Part shown: positions 43,374 through 48,804 of the stretch, one piece after another
Layout: every line of letters begins with the position of its first letter
Position numbering within the stretch: position 1 is the first letter of the stretch
DNA from: an uncultured Paracoccaceae bacterium
Lineage (GTDB): Bacteria; Pseudomonadota; Alphaproteobacteria; Rhodobacterales; Rhodobacteraceae
Direction: 5' to 3'
Length of the DNA: 48,804 nt
Assembly: GCA_947500825.1 (NCBI GenBank)
Contig: CANMTR010000016.1
Location: 1-48,804, forward strand
Notes under the pieces: model-generated
The model's input: only the letters and a program-made list of their open reading frames with translations
Database searches by the model: none
What the model was told of the DNA's origin: nothing
Translations under genes and position numbers: made by a program

Positions 43374-44387
43374 TCAGAACCCCGTCAGGACGGTCTTACC
43401 GACGGCCTCGCCGCTTTCCTGGTGGGCGTGGGCGGCGCGGAGGGTCTCCGCGGTGATCCGACCGCCGTCCCGGTTGGCGGTGGTGCGGATGCGCCCCTTC
43501 TCCACCAGGTCGGCAATACGGGTGAGGATCTCGTGCTGGGCGATCATGTCATCGGCTTGTTGCTGGGAGCGGGTGAACATGAACTCGAAGTGCAGCGTCA
43601 GGGCTTTCGGCTTCAACTTGAGGGCATCGACGCTTTTCGGGTCGTCGATCAGCGCGATGATGCCCCGCGGCGCTATCAGGTCGATGATGGTCTCGTAGTT
43701 CCCGTCCGTTCCGGTCAGCGATGCAACGTAGCGCGGCGTGATGCCCAGTTCAGCCAGTTGCCCAGCCATGTCGCCGTGGTGGTCGATGACATGGTCCGCA
43801 CCCATTCTCGTCACCCACTCTCGGGTCTCGTCGCGGGAAGCGGTCGCGATCACGGTGAGATCCGTCAGCGCCTTGGCGATCTGGATCAGGACCGAGCCGA
43901 CTCCACCCGCACCGCCGAGGATCAGGATCGCCTCGCCCGCGCCACCGCCTTCGGGAACCTTCATGCCGTCGAACAGAAGCTCCCAGGCGGTGATCGACGT
44001 GAGCGGCATGGCAGCAGCGTCGGCGTCCGAGAGCGTGGCGGGTTTACGGCCCACAATGCGTTCGTCGACCACGTGCAACTCGGCGTTCGTTCCGGGCCGG
44101 TCGACCGCACCCGCGTAAAAGACCGGGTCGCCGGGCGCGAAGAGCGCGACCTCGCCGCCTACCGCCTTTACGGTGCCGCATGCGTCCCACCCGAGCACCT
44201 TCCAGCCGTCGTCGGGCGACACATTCGCACGGATCTTCGTGTCGACCGGGTTGACCGATACGGCGGCGACCTCGACCAGGAGGTCGCGCGGCCCGAGATC
44301 GTCCGGCCCGGGATCGGGCAACTCGATGTCGTGCAACGCGTCTTTGTCGTCGGCGGGCAGGCTCTTCTGGTATCCGATGGCTTTCAC
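43374..44387 (-). CDS. Zinc-independent quinone oxidoreductase/alcohol dehydrogenase (MDR family)
   Basis: The 337-residue MDR protein has an N-terminal GroES-like domain (LLVEVAAVSVNPVDTKIR) and a Rossmann domain with the NADPH motif ILGGAGGVGSVLIQIAKAL. Catalytic Zn ligands typical of alcohol dehydrogenases are missing, as in the YhdH/ZADH quinone reductases. The start is GTG with AAAGGA upstream. It converges on the OYE gene; together with DJ-1 these form a small redox/electrophile set. Confidence 0.9.
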   Translation of the reverse strand: MKAIGYQKSLPADDKDALHDIELPDPGPDDLGPRDLLVEVAAVSVNPVDTKIRANVSPDDGWKVLGWDACGTVKAVGGEVALFAPGDPVFYAGAVDRPGTNAELHVVDERIVGRKPATLSDADAAAMPLTSITAWELLFDGMKVPEGGGAGEAILILGGAGGVGSVLIQIAKALTDLTVIATASRDETREWVTRMGADHVIDHHGDMAGQLAELGITPRYVASLTGTDGNYETIIDLIAPRGIIALIDDPKSVDALKLKPKALTLHFEFMFTRSQQQADDMIAQHEILTRIADLVEKGRIRTTANRDGGRITAETLRAAHAHQESGEAVGKTVLTGF

Positions 44388-44510
44388 GGGCTGTCCTTTC
44401 AGGCTTGATGTCTACTGGCCCCGGTTGCACGCGCGTTGGGGCAAAGGCCAATCATCCGGCGGAGGGCCATGTGGTCTGATGGCTCCGGCAAGTCGCCCAA
44501 GCCCCCTGCC

Positions 44511-45163
<653 letters not shown>

Positions 45164-45212
45164 TCAACTAGGTCGCTTTTAGTGCCGTTGCAAGCTTGGT
45201 GTGACCCATGTC

Positions 45213-45223
45213 CTAAAACGGCC
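45213..45223. repeat. Short sequence shared with the palindrome at 18816
   Basis: CTAAAACGGCC here is identical to the left half of the palindrome beside the serine recombinase, but the right half is not conserved. It may be chance. Confidence 0.3.
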
Positions 45224-45333
45224 CATTTGCGCAATCCGGAGAATCTTTCGCGACAGCAATTCGGACCAAAGGTGATGCGGATCGGCGGGAAGCCCGGCAG
45301 TCCCGGACTTCCTTGAACCTTCAGCGTCGCCGT

Positions 45334-46113
45334 TTACTGCGAGATTTCCATCTCAGCATCCCAGCCAGTTAGTTCGGCTCCGTCCCAATCGCCGTAGCTG
45401 GCGTTGGGAAACACAATCCACTCCGCTCCGAACCGTTCGGCGTTGGCGGCGACGGCCTCCTTCTGGGCGTCGAGGGGCGCGTCGTCGAACACGTCGGCGA
45501 AGTCGGCCAGCGTGTCGCCCAGGAGAAGGACGATCTCGTGCTCTTGCTCGGCCTCGGCGCGACGCTCCTCCTTGGTGGGGCCGTAAAGCTTGACGGTGTC
45601 CTCATCCACCTGCGGAAGACCCAGGTTCCGCAGGGTCTCGATTGTGGCCGCCTCGTTCTCCTGGAACCGGTCCGAAATATAGTAGATCGCCACGCCGTTC
45701 TCGTCGGCGAAGTCGAGGAACTCGGCCGCGCCGGGCATCAGCTCGGGGCTCCCCTCTCGCTCCCAGTGGGACCAGGTATCCCAAGTCGTGTAATCGTGGC
45801 AGGCGCGCATGTCGCGTACCAGCAGGGGCGTGTTGTCGATCACTGTCTCGTCCAGATCGGTGGCGATGGCCAGGGGCCGATCCTCGCCGCCGTCGTCCAG
45901 GATCTCCTGCAACCTGCGCGTGGCGATGGTGAAGCCCTGGATCTGAAGCGCGCGAACCTCGGCCGACTGCTGCTGGTACTTCAGCCCCATCTCGTAGGCG
46001 CGTTGCGCGCAGAGCTCTTGCTGCCCCGCTTCCTGTGCGTGGGCCGCACCGCCCAGCAGGGCAAGGGCTGCTACGGACGCCGTAAGAGCCGGGTTGCGAG
46101 AAACGATGGACAT
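45334..46113 (-). CDS. Secreted HAD-family acid phosphatase (lipoprotein e(P4)/class C-like)
   Basis: The 259-residue protein has a signal peptide (about 1-27, LLGGAAHAQ at the end). A HAD subfamily IIIB catalytic core follows: nucleophile Asp86 and Asp88 in TDLDET, the motif II Ser/Thr in YYISDR, a Lys in the VKLYGPTKEERR stretch, and LLLGDTLADF with the acidic pair. It lacks a lipobox Cys at the cleavage site, so it is probably soluble and periplasmic rather than a lipoprotein. The start at 46113 has GGGAGA; an alternative ATG lies 15 nt upstream. It likely removes phosphate from nucleotides or organic phosphates outside the cytoplasm. Confidence 0.9.
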   Translation of the reverse strand: MSIVSRNPALTASVAALALLGGAAHAQEAGQQELCAQRAYEMGLKYQQQSAEVRALQIQGFTIATRRLQEILDDGGEDRPLAIATDLDETVIDNTPLLVRDMRACHDYTTWDTWSHWEREGSPELMPGAAEFLDFADENGVAIYYISDRFQENEAATIETLRNLGLPQVDEDTVKLYGPTKEERRAEAEQEHEIVLLLGDTLADFADVFDDAPLDAQKEAVAANAERFGAEWIVFPNASYGDWDGAELTGWDAEMEISQ

Positions 46114-46142
46114 GGAGCTATCTCCCATGGATTGTGGATAAG

Positions 46143-46160
46143 TGATTGATCGATCAATCA
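46143..46160. promoter_or_regulatory. 18-bp palindrome upstream of the acid phosphatase
   Basis: TGATTGATCGATCAATCA is perfectly self-complementary and lies 30 bp before the phosphatase start, in the 502-bp divergent region 46114-46615. The rest of that region shows no convincing gene. The site may be an operator (TetR-like symmetry) for the phosphatase; no regulator is adjacent. Confidence 0.5.
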
Positions 46161-46615
46161 AGACTTGAATCAGACAAGCTCCGAATGCAACAGCGGCGTT
46201 CGAAGTCGTTGGGTGGCGTGCAAAAAGCTTTCGATTTTCAAGACGATACCGATCTAGAGGGCGCAGACCCGACGCGATCCCGCGAAGATACGAGCGCGGG
46301 AGGCACGTATGAAACGACCGGCGAGCACGGGCTATGCGCGGGCATGCGGCGCGCATCCTCTTGGATACGCCTGTGCTGCATCGGGCATTCTCGCATCGCG
46401 GCGAAGGTCGGCGCGCCATGCTCCGACGCCCGTTCCACCTCTCATCCGGGATCCGGGCCGAAGAAGACGCGGTCGTCGGCCGCTCTGCGGTCGATCTGCC
46501 CCGAGGGCCGGCGCTCCGGCGGCGACAGGGGTCATACGCGGGTCACAGACCTGCAAGATCATCTCCATTCCGATGGAAAACCCATCGGTCGGCACCAAGA
46601 AACGAGGGATAGCCA

Positions 46616-48804
46616 ATGAAAGACGCGAGCAGAAATCGTTTTGGGGGAGGAAGCCATCCGCGAACGCTCCTGCTGGTTTCGGCAAGCGCACTGAGCCTCC
46701 TCGGGGGAGCCGCCCATGCCCAGGACGGGGAGATGAGGATCCTGTCGCTGAACACCTGGCACGACAGGTTTCACCCCGAGCCGGCCGCGCGCATGTCGGA
46801 CTTCGTCACGAACGGGAATTACGACCTTCTTACGTTCCAGGAAAACCGCCCCGACAGCACGTATCTTACAGATATTCCGGATCTGCTTCGGGCGCGGGGC
46901 CTGGGGCAGTACAGCACCGGGCAGATCGGCGACCTTGGCGTCGCGAGCCGCCTTGCCGGGGATCACGGGACCTACGATGACGGGGTCGAGATCTCGCATA
47001 TCGACCTGGAAGCGCAGGACGGACGCCCACGGACTACCGTCGGCACCGTACACTTGAACTACTACGACCCGGCCACAATCCGGATCGACGAGGCGAAGGC
47101 GCTCAACGAGTGGGCAGACGGCCAGAGCAGGCCGGCGGTGATCACGGGCGACTTCAATGCCGGCGACGTGGCGGAGCGCGGGTTGCTCTCCGTCGATCAG
47201 CAAAAACTCATCTTGCAGGATTACGTCCAGACGGAGGACGCGTTCTACGGCCGTCTCCTCGGGGAGTATGCGCGCGATGAAGACCAGCTGCGTACCTTCG
47301 TGGCAGAGAACGCCGGCCAGTCCGTCTCGACCGCCGATATCCCCGACGATCTCTTCGCGCCCGAGACCTACCCGGTCCTTTCTAACACGCCGCAGACGAT
47401 GAACATCCTCAAGAAGGATTACATCCTCCTTCAGAACGGGTCCGAACGCGAGGACTGGACACCCCACGACCTGCGGGACGGCAGCACCACGTGGCCATCG
47501 GCAGCCGAAGACGAGGAGAACAGATGGCCGAGCTGGGACCGCACCAAGATCGACCATTTTCTCGTCACGAGGGGCACGGGCAAGTGGTACGCCTTCTCGG
47601 ACGGTCCCAGCGATCCGTATCTGGGCGTTCTGGATGAGACCGGCTTTGCCGACGACGGCACGCCATTGTCGGACCACGAGGCGGTGGCCCATAACTTGCG
47701 GTGGACGGGCCCCTCTCTCGAAGAGATGGGCGCCGCAGGAGACGACGAGCTCCGCCTGGTCTGGAATGAGGACGCCGCTGCCTTCGCAGAGACGGGCGGT
47801 ACGTTCGAGTTGACGCGCAACAACATGCGGACCGATCTCTACCTCGGACAGATCGCCGGCGAGAACGGAATGCCGCGCCTGGATGGGCTGACCGAGGCCG
47901 AGCGGAAGATGCAGCTCGATTGCGGTGGCGGCGATCCCCGCTTTTCCGCGGCGGTCGCGGAGTACTGCCTCGACGATCACGGGTTCATCGGCGAGACCCT
48001 CGTCGAGGGCGGTACCCTCGCGGTCGACGAGGATGCCGCATTGGGCGGCCCGGAGGCGGACCTGCGTCTGGCGGACGCGGCGTTGCGGGTCGAGGGCGCT
48101 GACATGGAGGCGCTGGATCGCGAGATATCCCTCGAAAGCGGTGGCGGCGTTATCGACCTCGTGGCCATAAACGCCGATGTTACCGCGACGGGGCCAATCC
48201 GCGGCGAGGGCGGGCTTACCAAGCAGGGACAGGGCACCCTTCGCTTGGCGGCCGTGAACAGCTTCACCGGGCGGACGCGTGTCGAAGAGGGAACGCTTGC
48301 CGTCGACGGAGCGATTGCCCGCTCCGGACGGACCGAGGTGCTCGCGGACGGCGTCCTGGCCGGAACGGGCACGGTCGGGAACGTGGCGAATTCCGGCACG
48401 ATCGCACCGGCTGGCGACGGTATCGGCACGCTCACTCTGGCCGGAGATCTTCGCCTCGCCGGGGGGAGCCTCGCGTTCCAGGCCGGCATATCCGGAGCGG
48501 ATCACCTCGCGGTTCTCGGCGATCTCGGTGCGGCTTCGCCGTTCGCGATCGATTTCGATCTGTTAGACAGCTTCATGCCACAGAACGACGCCTGGAAATT
48601 CTTGACCGTCGCGGGATCGGTCGAAAGCAGCTTCCTGGAGATGGCATCGATCGACCTGCCGCAGGGTGACGCGTTTACCGACTGGTCGGTGTTCATGTCC
48701 GGCGGTCGGTTCGCTTTGGCAGAAAGCGATGATCGTGTCCCACTGCATGGTGTAGCTCATGGCAGGCCCGACGGATGTCGGCGTGGCCGAGCTGATCAGT
48801 CCGT
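46616..48804 (+). CDS. Secreted endonuclease/exonuclease/phosphatase-domain protein with autotransporter-type repeats, 3' incomplete
   Basis: The frame is open from ATG 46616 to the window end (729 codons visible). It has a signal peptide (about 1-36, LLGGAAHAQ). An EEP phosphodiesterase-like domain (about 40-370) has LSLNTWHD, Glu76 (LTFQEN), VHLNYYD, ITGDFN, KIDHF and LSDHEA, the full metal/catalytic set. An autotransporter-associated beta-strand repeat follows (about 520-560, GGLTKQGQGTLRLAAVNSFTG), then passenger-like repeats. The last ~25 codons differ in character and begin at a sequence resembling an IS256 terminus, so the native C-terminal part is probably displaced. Extracellular DNA, nucleotide or phospholipid hydrolysis is plausible. 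Confidence 0.8.
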   Translation, partial: MKDASRNRFGGGSHPRTLLLVSASALSLLGGAAHAQDGEMRILSLNTWHDRFHPEPAARMSDFVTNGNYDLLTFQENRPDSTYLTDIPDLLRARGLGQYSTGQIGDLGVASRLAGDHGTYDDGVEISHIDLEAQDGRPRTTVGTVHLNYYDPATIRIDEAKALNEWADGQSRPAVITGDFNAGDVAERGLLSVDQQKLILQDYVQTEDAFYGRLLGEYARDEDQLRTFVAENAGQSVSTADIPDDLFAPETYPVLSNTPQTMNILKKDYILLQNGSEREDWTPHDLRDGSTTWPSAAEDEENRWPSWDRTKIDHFLVTRGTGKWYAFSDGPSDPYLGVLDETGFADDGTPLSDHEAVAHNLRWTGPSLEEMGAAGDDELRLVWNEDAAAFAETGGTFELTRNNMRTDLYLGQIAGENGMPRLDGLTEAERKMQLDCGGGDPRFSAAVAEYCLDDHGFIGETLVEGGTLAVDEDAALGGPEADLRLADAALRVEGADMEALDREISLESGGGVIDLVAINADVTATGPIRGEGGLTKQGQGTLRLAAVNSFTGRTRVEEGTLAVDGAIARSGRTEVLADGVLAGTGTVGNVANSGTIAPAGDGIGTLTLAGDLRLAGGSLAFQAGISGADHLAVLGDLGAASPFAIDFDLLDSFMPQNDAWKFLTVAGSVESSFLEMASIDLPQGDAFTDWSVFMSGGRFALAESDDRVPLHGVAHGRPDGCRRGRADQS
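48735..48755 (+). mobile_element. Possible IS256-family terminus interrupting the EEP gene
   Basis: The stretch from GTGTCCCA to GGTGTAG matches positions 12421-12441 of the complete IS256 element's end at 18 of 21 bases. It is not the same copy, because the following sequence differs, but a related element could start here and extend beyond the window. Inference from a short match. Confidence 0.45.

Noticed and set aside
45213-45223. A Tn3-type terminal repeat
   Set aside because: The 11-bp match to the recombinase palindrome is not accompanied by a transposase or a longer inverted repeat.

Overview
The window is GC-rich DNA, densely coded in both directions with many ATGA/GTGA start-stop overlaps. 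It suggests an alphaproteobacterium, most likely of the Rhodobacterales. The pointers are HWE-type histidine kinases with single-domain response regulators, a DUF6894 protein, a type II lumazine synthase behind an FMN riboswitch, a rhizobial/Brucella-style erythritol locus with a DUF2291 partner, and IS256/IS110 elements. The assignment rests on gene content only. I see no rRNA, tRNA or CRISPR array.

Region 1 (73-8113) is a signalling block. It holds a CheB-CheR-PAS-HWE kinase split by a 9-nt homopolymer frameshift, its translationally coupled response regulator, a DUF6894 protein, a lone HATPase protein, a second response regulator, a Crp/Fnr regulator and a divergent HWE kinase. One 12-bp inverted repeat (TAACCCATGTTA, two exact copies and one 10/12 copy) lies upstream of the HATPase gene, upstream of the second response regulator, and between the Crp/Fnr and HWE kinase genes. 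Region 2 (8253-11056) is an SsuABC/TauABC/NrtABC-like transporter operon that ends in a DsrE-like gene. Region 3 (11312-18833) is accessory DNA: DoxX, a carboxymuconolactone decarboxylase-family gene cut by an IS256-family element, a beta-lactamase-fold serine hydrolase, then a three-gene unit with its own candidate promoter. That unit encodes a HicA-like small protein, an HTH protein, and a GIY-YIG + DEDDh exonuclease + C-terminal-module nuclease. A serine recombinase and an 18-bp palindrome lie next to it. This unit is the best candidate for an undescribed system.

Region 4 (18850-19480) is ribH with its FMN riboswitch. Region 5 (19717-35578) is a full erythritol module. It contains transaldolase and transketolase, divergent from a DeoR regulator with TPI-like and RpiB-like isomerases; a second DeoR regulator; an EryG-EryF-EryE-type sugar ABC transporter with a DUF2291 protein; and eryD-eryA-eryB-eryC. 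Erythritol would be imported, phosphorylated, oxidised and isomerised to D-erythrose-4-phosphate, which the adjacent transketolase and transaldolase would pass into central carbon metabolism. A decayed IS110 transposase follows eryC.

Region 6 (36193-48804) is a set of mostly independent genes: a RarD-like permease; a penicillin-acylase-family Ntn hydrolase; a LysR regulator divergent from a DJ-1/PfpI protein, followed by an old yellow enzyme and a convergent quinone-oxidoreductase-like protein; a VapBC toxin-antitoxin pair; and two divergent secreted phosphatase-like proteins. The second of these runs off the window and appears to be broken by another IS256-like terminus.
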